From Verrucomicrobia bacterium UBA1731 (GTDB lineage: Bacteria > Verrucomicrobiota > Kiritimatiellia > RFP12 > UBA1067): a DNA stretch of 21,024 bases. Under the pieces are notes generated by a model. The model did no database searches. It was not told the DNA's origin and worked only from the letters and a program-made list of their open reading frames with translations. Positions within the stretch are counted from its first letter, which is position 1. Each line of letters begins with the position of its first letter. Below are positions 1 to 5,454 of this stretch, one piece after another. Location of the stretch: assembly GCA_002317575.1 (NCBI GenBank), contig DCIH01000004.1:1-21024 (forward strand), in the 5' to 3' direction. A program made the position numbers and the translations under genes.

Positions 1-44
1 CGTCAGTTCGTGAGCGTCGCCTTTTTGCTCCCGCGTCGGAGACG

Positions 45-74
45 AAAAAAAACGGCCTCCTTTCGGAGGTCGTT
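45..74 (-). terminator. Rho-independent terminator ending the left gene block
   Basis: On the minus strand, two 10-nt arms separated by a GAAA loop form a stem with one A-C mismatch, followed by eight T. On the plus strand the same stem closes with a G-U pair but lacks a U tract, so the minus strand is the functional direction. It lies about 190 nt past the last clear gene of the leftward block. Confidence 0.75.
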
Positions 75-188
75 TCTGCCGGACTGTCCCCTTGGCGTCG
101 GGTGGAAACGCAGGAAGGAGAACGGAAGCGGTCACGGTACCCGCCGAAGCGGAGCCGCTATGGGCTTTGGTTCATACCTGCGGTGACG
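75..188 (-). ncRNA. Possible short transcript between a promoter and the terminator
   Basis: This interval has no convincing open reading frame on either strand, yet it lies between an extended -10 promoter candidate (195-223) and a U-tailed terminator (45-74). A transcript starting near 188 would be about 140 nt. It might be a small regulatory RNA or simply a trailer. No known RNA family was recognised, so this is inference from flanking signals only. Confidence 0.2.
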
Positions 189-194
189 GGAAGA

Positions 195-223
195 ATTGTA
201 GCAAATGCCGAGACCGCGCACAA
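195..223 (-). promoter_or_regulatory. Candidate minus-strand promoter with extended -10
   Basis: Read on the minus strand: TTGTGC (218-223), a 17-nt spacer, then TACAAT (195-200) preceded by TGC, which makes an extended -10. The -35 is weak (three of six consensus positions) and the -10 is good (five of six). It sits just past the stop of the 87-aa gene and would drive the stretch up to the terminator at 45-74. Confidence 0.35.
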
Positions 224-265
224 GGGGTCAAATTCGGCCCGTGTCGCTTTCCGATCACCGTGCTG

Positions 266-529
266 TCAGTTGCCAGTCCATGTATTCCGGCTTCGCCACG
301 GGCCTTGATCTTGCGCGTTCTCGCGCTCGCACTCCGCCTTGACCTTCGCGCATTCCTTTGCGACGTATGCCATGTGCGCAATCTCTTCGCGCTCTTGAGC
401 CGCCTCGATGCGGTCGGCGAACCCTTGAAGGCAACTCATCAATTCGGTGTTGAGCCGAGCATTCGACCGGCTCATTTTATAATAATCAGAGCGCATCTCG
501 CGCACGATGTCATTGATTGTCTCGCTCAT
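266..529 (-). CDS. Hypothetical 87-aa charged helical protein
   Basis: A small protein starting MSETINDIVREM. Its centre and C-terminal half are rich in Glu, Lys, Arg and Ala (around EAAQEREEIAHM), suggesting a helical or coiled-coil region. The start ATG at 529 overlaps the stop of the upstream 301-aa gene (ATGA), with an AAAGGAACGC ribosome-binding region in front, so the two are probably translationally coupled. No signal peptide or membrane segment is seen. Family not recognised. A longer open frame continues upstream to 976 but is an arginine-rich shadow of the neighbouring gene. Confidence 0.65.
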   Translation of the reverse strand: MSETINDIVREMRSDYYKMSRSNARLNTELMSCLQGFADRIEAAQEREEIAHMAYVAKECAKVKAECERENAQDQGPWRSRNTWTGN

Positions 530-1431
530 TTCGCGTTCCTTTCGCCAAACTTCGCATTCAGAATAGACAGGATGTGCCCTGTCGCAACGCCGCCGTTGTA
601 CGAACACACGAAATTCTGCCGACCGTACTTCCCGTCCACGTCTTCGTCGAACTTCAGGTAGCGGTCGACAATAGGCGAAACGAACGCAACCGGCGCACAG
701 GTTGCACAGCCGAGTTCGCGGCAAACGCGGTTGAACGCCTTCACGACAACGCCATGCGTCGTCTCGATGCAGACCGGCTTGTGCTGCCCGTAAGACGCAT
801 ACGCCTTGTACGCTTCCGCATCCGCGTCTTTGTAGCACGAATAGTCCATCACGTTCACGACGCCGACGCTGACGAAATCGTCTCCAGCCGTGCAACCAAG
901 ATTGGCAGACGCATTTCGGTACGGCCACTTGAACGCCATATCGGTTTTGTTGAGCGCGGCATACAGTCCATCGCAAATCTCTTTCTCATTGAACAGTTCG
1001 CTATCTTCTTCCGGGCCTCCGTCAAGCTCCAAATCGCTTTTGGTGGTCGGATCGCACAGCCGCTGGTCATACGAAATGAACCGATTGCCGACATACACGC
1101 AGCCGTTGCGGGATTCCTCACCGCCTTTGCCCTGAACATCCGGCGTGGACTCCGCCGTGCTGACGCTCAACACCGCCTCAACGTCTCCAATGCGGAACTC
1201 GTTGCTCCTAAACAGCTTCTTCAGCAATCCGTACTTCACATGGGAATTGGACGAATTTTCCTTCTCGTCGAACAAATGCTCGATGCAGTACACGTCCGCC
1301 AGCACGTTCTTGATCCGACACTCCGCGTCCCTGCCGTTCGTCCCGGAAGACACGGGGATGACTTCCCGCAATCCCTCGATGAATCCACGGTACTCGAAGT
1401 CCTTGTTCACCAACACAATCGTTCGTTTCAT
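526..1431 (-). CDS. Hypothetical 301-aa protein of the accessory block
   Basis: Starts at the ATG at 1431 (MKRTIVLVNKDFEYRGF) behind a strong GGAGGAACGC site. The open frame extends further upstream, but only through arginine-rich sequence overlapping the upstream small gene. The N-terminus (a short hydrophobic strand followed by NKDFEYRGF) has a faint look of nucleoside phosphorylase-type Rossmann proteins. That is weak, and I do not assign a function. The centre is acidic (GGPEEDSELFNEKE) and the second half has several cysteines (CRELGCATCAP). No signal peptide or transmembrane helix. It is the largest gene downstream of the integrase and likely cargo. Confidence 0.75.
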   Translation of the reverse strand: MKRTIVLVNKDFEYRGFIEGLREVIPVSSGTNGRDAECRIKNVLADVYCIEHLFDEKENSSNSHVKYGLLKKLFRSNEFRIGDVEAVLSVSTAESTPDVQGKGGEESRNGCVYVGNRFISYDQRLCDPTTKSDLELDGGPEEDSELFNEKEICDGLYAALNKTDMAFKWPYRNASANLGCTAGDDFVSVGVVNVMDYSCYKDADAEAYKAYASYGQHKPVCIETTHGVVVKAFNRVCRELGCATCAPVAFVSPIVDRYLKFDEDVDGKYGRQNFVCSYNGGVATGHILSILNAKFGERNAK

Positions 1432-1450
1432 GCGTTCCTCCACCCTTTCG

Positions 1451-1564
1451 TCAGTGCTTCGTCGCGACGGCGCTGCACCGCGCGCAAATCCAGCAATGCT
1501 CGTTGTAGTCCACCCAGTCGTGGCCAAAGATAATGCACAAAATGCCTTTCAACGCTTTCTTCAT
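1451..1564 (-). CDS. Small CxxC protein, DUF1660-like (37 aa)
   Basis: Translates to a 37-aa protein beginning MKKALKGILCIIFGHDW and ending with a CWICARC knuckle and a terminal His. The order (basic N-terminus, IFGHDW, then CxxC) resembles the small DUF1660-type phage proteins, which probably bind a metal. The assignment rests on pattern resemblance only. Its ATG overlaps the stop of the 55-aa gene upstream (ATGA), and an AAAGGGG site lies in front. Function unknown. Confidence 0.6.
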   Translation of the reverse strand: MKKALKGILCIIFGHDWVDYNEHCWICARCSAVATKH

Positions 1565-1728
1565 TTCGACACCCCTTTCTCATAGTCGGGAATCCAGCTG
1601 TCGCATCCGTCGCTGTGACCGCAGTCGCCGATCATCTCGCGCGGCGGCGGTTCCAACGTCCCTGCGCGGCACTTCGCCGCGTTACGGCAGTGCTGGCACT
1701 CTTCGCTTCTGCTTATGCTCATGATCAT
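1561..1728 (-). CDS. Small cysteine-rich protein (55 aa)
   Basis: Starts at ATG 1728, one nucleotide after the stop of the preceding gene; an in-frame ATG two codons later is an alternative start. AAAGGA lies nine nucleotides upstream. The protein has an N-terminal ECQHC-x6-C cluster followed by DCGHSDGCDSW, seven Cys/His ligands that could bind zinc. Its stop overlaps the next start (ATGA). No family recognised. Context suggests a small phage accessory or regulatory protein. Confidence 0.6.
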   Translation of the reverse strand: MIMSISRSEECQHCRNAAKCRAGTLEPPPREMIGDCGHSDGCDSWIPDYEKGVSK

Positions 1729-1729
1729 G

Positions 1730-2365
1730 TCACTTGTTCCTTTCGTTTCCTGTGTCGATTCCGATGTTGCGTCCGTCTGCGTCTTTCATGCCGTCGAACC
1801 AGTCAGGGCCGTCCGCGATTCCGCGCACGCCGTCCGCGTAGATCGGCATCTCGCGTTTTGCGTGACCTTCCAGCGTCTCGCGGAATGCCGAGAAATCTCC
1901 GCACGAGAGGTTCGTGTACCAGTAGCACCTGCGCTCCGGCGACCCGAAAACGGCGACGGGCGACAGGCGCTGGAATGTGTCGTATCTTGCTTCTCCGTCC
2001 TGACAGATCCTACGCCTCAATTCTTCGACGGCCTCGAATGCGTAGCCGTAGAATTCGACTCCCGCGTCGCTTTCGATCTCGCGCTTGATTTCCGTCGTCG
2101 TGGCCCGGTTGGCGCATTCCGCCATCCGCGTTTCGGCGAGGCACATCATGCCTCCGGCGTTCTGCGCGAAGCAGTAGAATTTTCCGCTTGCGATCATTAT
2201 TCCATCTCCTTTCACGTCAGCTTGCCGCGCGGACACCCGCGCGTTCCCAAAAAAAAGAACGTAGTCCGGGTCTCGCGTATCGCGCGGCTGTTCGGCCATC
2301 GCCTGCCGCTCCGCGTCGTATGCGCGCGGATCGTCCGGCTTGTCCTCGATGTATTCGTAGCTCAT
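1730..2365 (-). CDS. Hypothetical protein, one 211-aa frame with a strong internal start
   Basis: From ATG 2365 (MSYEYIEDKPDD, behind AAAGGAGAACGC) the frame is open to 1730. A second ATG at 2197 in the same frame (MIASGKFYCFAQNAGG) has its own AAAGGAGAT site, so the region may encode a 211-aa protein, a separate 155-aa protein, or both. Between the starts lie a run of eight T (2249-2256) and the GC palindrome (2226-2243). A frame change at the T run would end the first product at 2217, just before the internal ribosome site. The downstream part holds several Cys and aromatic residues (ERRCYWYTNLSCGDF). No family recognised. Confidence 0.6.
   Translation of the reverse strand: MSYEYIEDKPDDPRAYDAERQAMAEQPRDTRDPDYVLFFGNARVSARQADVKGDGIMIASGKFYCFAQNAGGMMCLAETRMAECANRATTTEIKREIESDAGVEFYGYAFEAVEELRRRICQDGEARYDTFQRLSPVAVFGSPERRCYWYTNLSCGDFSAFRETLEGHAKREMPIYADGVRGIADGPDWFDGMKDADGRNIGIDTGNERNK
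2195..2215 (-). promoter_or_regulatory. Internal ribosome-binding site and start codon
   Basis: On the minus strand AAAGGAGAT is followed eight nucleotides later by ATG (2195-2197), in frame with the longer gene. The site is as good as those of the surrounding genes, so a separate 155-aa product (1730-2197) is plausible. Confidence 0.55.
2226..2243. repeat. GC palindrome copy A
   Basis: A perfect inverted repeat CGCGCGG-ACAC-CCGCGCG, the same 18-mer as copy B. It lies just after a T8 run (minus strand) and 30-50 nt before the internal start at 2197. It could form an RNA hairpin or a dyad protein-binding site. Confidence 0.8.
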
Positions 2366-2391
2366 TTGCGTTCTCCTTTCGTTTCGGCGTG

Positions 2392-2409
2392 CGCGCGGAC
2401 ACCCGCGCG
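2392..2409. repeat. GC palindrome copy B
   Basis: Identical 18-mer to copy A, located between the terminator at 2418-2442 and the ribosome-binding site of the gene starting at 2365. In the minus-strand transcript it would form a 7-bp hairpin close upstream of the Shine-Dalgarno sequence. Confidence 0.8.
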
Positions 2410-2417
2410 CGGCCCCG

Positions 2418-2442
2418 AAAAACGCGCCACGGTCATGGCGCG
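2418..2442 (-). terminator. Rho-independent terminator after the 100-aa gene
   Basis: Minus strand: a 7-bp perfect stem CGCGCCA/TGGCGCG with a 6-nt loop, followed by five T. It begins about 20 nt past the stop of the gene at 2464-2766 and separates it from the next gene. Confidence 0.65.
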
Positions 2443-2463
2443 CTTCCGGGTACGCGGAAATCT

Positions 2464-2766
2464 TCAGCCGTTCTGCACGATTGCGCAGTTCGCCGCATCG
2501 TATGTCCACTCGCATCCGAATCGAGAGCCGATCTCCTGTGCGATTTCGCCAAGCACGCCGTCGAGTTCGCCGTGCAGATTGTCAAATCTTCCGATTCCGC
2601 ACTCCATCCAAGATGCGTCGACGCTGAAGCTCGCGGCCAAGTCGAGCGCGTCGGGATCGTCAGTCCAGCAAGTTGCCGTCAGTTCGCTTCCGTCATCCAG
2701 CTTGCGGTAGATGATGATTTCGTCGCCGTTGTTCGATTCGATGATTTCGCGGTATGTCATGCTCAT
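2464..2766 (-). CDS. Hypothetical 100-aa acidic protein
   Basis: Start at ATG 2766 (MSMTYREIIESNNGDEI) with AAAGGAGAACGG in front; a second in-frame ATG two codons later is possible. The protein is acidic and probably soluble, with DDGSELTATCWTDDPDALDLA in the middle and a C-terminal DAANC. It is the first gene behind the promoter at 2831-2860 and is followed by its own terminator, so it may be expressed as a single-gene unit. No family recognised. Its place next to the integrase, behind an operator-like palindrome, would suit a regulatory or excision-related protein, but nothing in the sequence shows that. Confidence 0.7.
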   Translation of the reverse strand: MSMTYREIIESNNGDEIIIYRKLDDGSELTATCWTDDPDALDLAASFSVDASWMECGIGRFDNLHGELDGVLGEIAQEIGSRFGCEWTYDAANCAIVQNG

Positions 2767-2830
2767 GTCCGTTCTCCTTTTTTTGTTTTTCGGCTTGGCG
2801 GCTTCCAATCCGCTTTTGCCTCTGCCGCGA

Positions 2831-2860
2831 ACTATACCACACGCGCGGCCACCCGCGCAA
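2831..2860 (-). promoter_or_regulatory. Sigma70-like promoter with a palindrome in the spacer
   Basis: Minus strand: TTGCGC (2855-2860), an 18-nt spacer, then TATAGT (2831-2836) with TGG in front (extended -10). The spacer is largely filled by GC palindrome copy C. A repressor bound there would block RNA polymerase, so the palindrome may be an operator. The promoter lies past the integrase stop and drives the gene at 2464-2766. Confidence 0.65.
2842..2859. repeat. GC palindrome copy C (one mismatch)
   Basis: CGCGCGG-CCAC-CCGCGCA, differing from copies A and B in the loop and the last base. It lies between the -35 and -10 of the promoter at 2831-2860. Confidence 0.75.
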
Positions 2861-2886
2861 GTCCTTTTTTTTACTTTTTTTACCGA

Positions 2887-4164
2887 CTATTTCATTCGTG
2901 CGAACGCCTCGAGAACCGTGTCGCTTTCGAGGTGGTCGTAGTGTTCCGTCATGGCCAGCGACGAGTGCCCGACGACGGCTTGGACGACGTGCGGCGGCAC
3001 GCCTGCCGCAATCGCCCGGCTCACGAACGAGTGCCGGAGCGAATGATAGCCGCAGACGGGAACCATGCGTCCCGTCTTCGACTTCGCGCTCGTTTCGATG
3101 CCTGCCGCCTCCATCGCGCGCTTGACTCGGATGCTGGTTCTGTCGCGGCCCTTGGCGTACTCCGCCGCGAGCTTCGGCATCACGAACGGAGAGTCCGAGC
3201 GCCTGCCGCCTCCGAGCGCGTCGGCGAGTTGCGGGTGGATCGGTATGCCGACGGGCTTTCCCGTCTTTCGCGTCTTCACGAAGATTGCCCCGTCCCGGAC
3301 GCTTTCCCATCGGAGGTTCACCGCGTCGCCGAGGCGCAGTCCCGTGAAAAGCCCGACCGCCACGAGGACGCGCAGTTCGCCGTCCGTCTCGTCGAGCAGT
3401 TTGTCCGTCTCGGCTTCCGTCAGCGGTCGGCGCGACGCCGTCGCGGCTCCGCGTTTGCGGACGATTCCCTCCCACGGGTTGTGGCCTTCCACGACCGTCC
3501 GCCACACCAAGTCGAGGCAGTTGATGATTTTGTTGTATGTTCCGGCGGCGAACGATCCCGAAATTTTCCGAGCGAACACCTCCGCCGTCCCGTCCCGTAT
3601 TTCGTTGACGGGCGTCGTCCCGCCGATCTTGTCCGCGAGCAATTCCAAGAATCCGGCGTACCGCTTGAGTTGCCCGGCGGAGCAGTCCGGCCTTCTCGGC
3701 GACCCGCTGAACGACGCGTACAGTTCCGACACAGACTGAGCTTCCCGCACGCGGCGTATCGCCGCCTCGAGGCGCTCTCGCTTTTTCTGCAGTTGCCGCT
3801 CCACCAGTTCGAGACCCTGCTCGTCACGGCGCAGGCGGAGCGGTTCCGTGCGATCCATGAGGAAGTCCCGAGCCCGCGTTTCCGCGTCTTCGTCTTCCGC
3901 CCGGATGCCCGTCGATTCCGCGTGCGTGATTCCGTTGTGCGTCCACCGCGCGTACCAAACGCCGCGCTTTAGGTAGAGCGAGCCAGTACCTTTGGCGCGC
4001 CTCGGTTTCGGTTTCGGCTTCGGCTTCGCCGTTCCGCCACCCGCCTCGACGCCACCAGCCGACGGATTTCCGTCCGTGGCGTCTGTTTCCGTCACGGGAG
4101 CAGTCCCGTCGGTCGTGCGTCCTACGATCCCGCCGTCGCGCGAGACACGTTTCGCCTTCGCCAT
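2887..4164 (-). CDS. int: Tyrosine recombinase / phage integrase
   Basis: A 425-aa tyrosine recombinase that would catalyse site-specific integration and excision at the adjacent att site. Residues 1-57 form a low-complexity tail ending in a KPKPKPKP run. Next comes an arm-binding/AP2-like strand segment (GSLYLKRGVWYARW, 61-74), a core-binding helical region (about 140-240), then the catalytic domain with R277 (TGLRLGD), H374-x-x-R377 (HSLRH), H400 (VGHSSL) and the nucleophile Y409 (EHYDH). All catalytic residues are visible, so it looks intact. Start at 4164 follows AGGGGG; stop is TAG. The att region begins immediately upstream, so arm-site binding may also control int expression. The KP-rich N-terminal extension is longer than usual. 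Confidence 0.95.
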   Translation of the reverse strand: MAKAKRVSRDGGIVGRTTDGTAPVTETDATDGNPSAGGVEAGGGTAKPKPKPKPRRAKGTGSLYLKRGVWYARWTHNGITHAESTGIRAEDEDAETRARDFLMDRTEPLRLRRDEQGLELVERQLQKKRERLEAAIRRVREAQSVSELYASFSGSPRRPDCSAGQLKRYAGFLELLADKIGGTTPVNEIRDGTAEVFARKISGSFAAGTYNKIINCLDLVWRTVVEGHNPWEGIVRKRGAATASRRPLTEAETDKLLDETDGELRVLVAVGLFTGLRLGDAVNLRWESVRDGAIFVKTRKTGKPVGIPIHPQLADALGGGRRSDSPFVMPKLAAEYAKGRDRTSIRVKRAMEAAGIETSAKSKTGRMVPVCGYHSLRHSFVSRAIAAGVPPHVVQAVVGHSSLAMTEHYDHLESDTVLEAFARMK

Positions 4165-4212
4165 TGTGCGTCCCCCTATTTCGTTGTGCTACATTGTGCA
4201 ATCAGTCGCAAA

Positions 4213-4221
4213 GGGTAGCAC
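4213..4221 (-). repeat. Arm-type site, inverted copy
   Basis: Minus-strand copy of GTGCTACCC, between the integrase start and the tRNA fragment. It matches the plus-strand copies at 4255-4270 and 4489-4516, a pattern expected of integrase arm-binding sites. Confidence 0.45.
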
Positions 4222-4254
4222 GTTTCGGCGTTGCGCACAAGGGATAGCGTGACC

Positions 4255-4270
4255 ATAGTGCTACCCGTTC
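4255..4270 (+). repeat. Arm-type site, direct copy on the int side
   Basis: ATAGTGCTACCCGTTC, identical over 16 nt to the copy at 4501-4516 on the other side of the tRNA fragment. Conserved repeats flanking a tRNA-derived core are typical of attP arm sites. Confidence 0.6.
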
Positions 4271-4327
4271 CGAATGCGTCCGCGCGTTTAGCGCCCTGCT
4301 GGAGAGGTCGAAGTCAGTTTTTGTGCA

Positions 4328-4376
4328 ACGGCTTTTGATGCCGTTAGAGGTGGTTCGACTCCACCCCGGGCAACCA
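4328..4376 (+). tRNA. 3' half of tRNA-Gln(UUG), attP core (truncated gene)
   Basis: Plus strand: anticodon stem ACGGC/GCCGT (4328-4332, 4340-4344) with loop TTTTGAT giving anticodon TTG (Gln), variable loop TAGA, T stem GGTGG/CCACC with loop TTCGACT, acceptor strand CCGGGCA, discriminator A and CCA (4374-4376). The 5' acceptor strand (expected TGCCCGG) and the D arm are absent upstream, so this is not a complete tRNA. A phage that integrates in a tRNA-Gln gene carries exactly such a 3' segment to restore the gene. It lies about 165 nt from the integrase start. Confidence 0.85.
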
Positions 4377-4488
4377 CCCGAGAAACCCCGAAAATCAGCG
4401 CCGTGCCGCGCTGGAGCGCTCCGCGCCCGTTCGTGCGTCTTCCGTCCGTTGTGCGCAGTTGTGCGCGTTTATGCCACGTTGTGGCGCG

Positions 4489-4516
4489 GATAGTGCTACC
4501 ATAGTGCTACCCGTTC
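4489..4516 (+). repeat. Tandem arm-type sites, distal arm
   Basis: Two adjacent copies of ATAGTGCTACC (4490-4500 and 4501-4511). The second continues CCGTTC exactly like the copy at 4255-4270. Tandem arm sites on one side of the core are common in lambda-type attP regions. Confidence 0.6.
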
Positions 4517-4547
4517 GTGATCGCCAAGCCGACGTTTCGTCGTCTTG

Positions 4548-4618
4548 AAAAAAAGCCCCCTCCCTTTTAGCCCTGCGCGGTGACCGCCGCGCAAACGTTA
4601 CGGGCTTTGGGAGGGGGC
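4548..4618 (-). terminator. Large branched terminator at the end of the late block
   Basis: Minus strand: a perfect 10-bp outer stem (4609-4618 with 4555-4564) encloses a 5-bp stem (4602-4606/4569-4573) and an inner GCGCGG/CCGCGC stem (4587-4592/4575-4580). The last strand is followed by a U7 tract. It would stop the leftward block before attP and the integrase. Confidence 0.85.
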
Positions 4619-4696
4619 CTGGGCGTCTCGCCGTTCAAGGGGAACGCTTTTCGCCGACGAAGACGGACGCCCAAATTGTCGAGGTCTTTTGCGCCG

Positions 4697-4993
4697 TCAC
4701 CCTTCCGCGCACTTCATGGCGCAGTAGGCGTTTTGGACGAGCGTCTTGAGTATCGTGGTTGCCGCCCTCTCGCCGGACGCGAGGCCCTTTCCCTTGAGGA
4801 TTTCCACCGCCGCGTCGAGCGCCTCGTTGTTTTTGAGTCCCTGCTCGGATGCGGAGTAGATGGCTCTCTTGGCCGCGTCTTGCGCTTCGGCGTCGTTTAG
4901 GAGAGCCACCACTTCCTCCTTGACGAGTGGCATGGCGACCGTGTAGAGCGCCTTGATGGCCGCGCCGAACAGTTCCTTGATCCAATTCCACAT
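4697..4993 (-). CDS. Hypothetical 98-aa helical protein
   Basis: Starts at ATG 4993 (MWNWIKELFGAAIKAL) behind AAAGGGG. The N-terminal 25 residues form an amphipathic or hydrophobic helix (LFGAAIKALYTVAMPLV) that might touch a membrane, but it is not a clear transmembrane segment. The rest is a mixed charged helix with Ala repeats. It is the last gene before the big terminator and forms a pair with the 117-aa gene upstream. Not recognised; a holin-like role cannot be excluded but is not supported. Confidence 0.75.
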   Translation of the reverse strand: MWNWIKELFGAAIKALYTVAMPLVKEEVVALLNDAEAQDAAKRAIYSASEQGLKNNEALDAAVEILKGKGLASGERAATTILKTLVQNAYCAMKCAEG

Positions 4994-5010
4994 GGTCGCG
5001 CCCCTTTCCG

Positions 5011-5364
5011 TCACTTGGCCTTTTTCCACGCTTCGACGGCCTCTTCGACCTTGTCGACGACCGCGTCCAGCTCTTCCGGCGTCACGTTGGCGTCTTTGAG
5101 CGCCTCGGCCAGTTCGCGGATTGCGTTGATCGTCGCCGTGAATGCGGCGCGCTTTTCTTCGCTCATCCATTTTTCGTGCCGCCCGAACACGCCGTCGAGG
5201 AAGGAGGCGAAAGCGGCGACGTCTTCCGCGTACGCGGCGAACTCTTCCTTGTCTTTGATGCGCGCGAGCACCTGCTCGTTGAACAGTTCGAGGAGGTATT
5301 CGACGACCCCCGCCACGCCGCCCGTGCACGCCTTGAGGACGAGCTTGATCTTGCTGATTTCCAT
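5011..5364 (-). CDS. Hypothetical 117-aa helical protein
   Basis: Start at ATG 5364 (MEISKIKLVLKACTGGVAGVVEYL); the site in front is GGCGG-rich and modest. The N-terminal third is hydrophobic with a Gly-rich CTGGVAGV turn. The rest is a long charged Ala/Glu/Lys helix ending in EAVEAWKKAK, suggesting a coiled coil. Seventeen nucleotides separate it from the next gene. Upstream, TTGGAC-17 nt-TACAAA is a weak promoter candidate. Family not recognised. Confidence 0.7.
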   Translation of the reverse strand: MEISKIKLVLKACTGGVAGVVEYLLELFNEQVLARIKDKEEFAAYAEDVAAFASFLDGVFGRHEKWMSEEKRAAFTATINAIRELAEALKDANVTPEELDAVVDKVEEAVEAWKKAK

Positions 5365-5454
5365 GTTTCCGCCTGCCTTTCCTTTTCGTGTCTGTATTCG
5401 TTTTGTACCGTTTTGGCCGCGCGAGTCCAATCCCGCGCAAGTCGCCCGAATCCG

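Larger units (their letters stand above)
4183..4520. other. attP: Attachment region (attP-like)
   Basis: This stretch of about 340 nt holds no gene. It contains the tRNA-Gln core (4328-4376) flanked by at least four GTGCTACC-type sites (4213-4221 inverted; 4255-4270, 4489-4500 and 4501-4516 direct) and several TTGTGCGC-type words (4231-4240 inverted, 4449-4456, 4459-4466). Two motif families around a tRNA-derived core resemble the arm sites of a tyrosine integrase and its accessory factors. Exact cut sites cannot be read from the sequence. Confidence 0.7.

Noticed and set aside
1715..3972. Long plus-strand open frames opposite the accessory genes and integrase
   Set aside because: They are arginine/serine-rich, lack ribosome sites and lie exactly opposite genes with clear motifs, so they are shadows of high-GC coding.
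4270..4376. A complete tRNA
   Set aside because: No matching 5' acceptor strand or D arm occurs upstream of the anticodon arm; only the 3' half is present.
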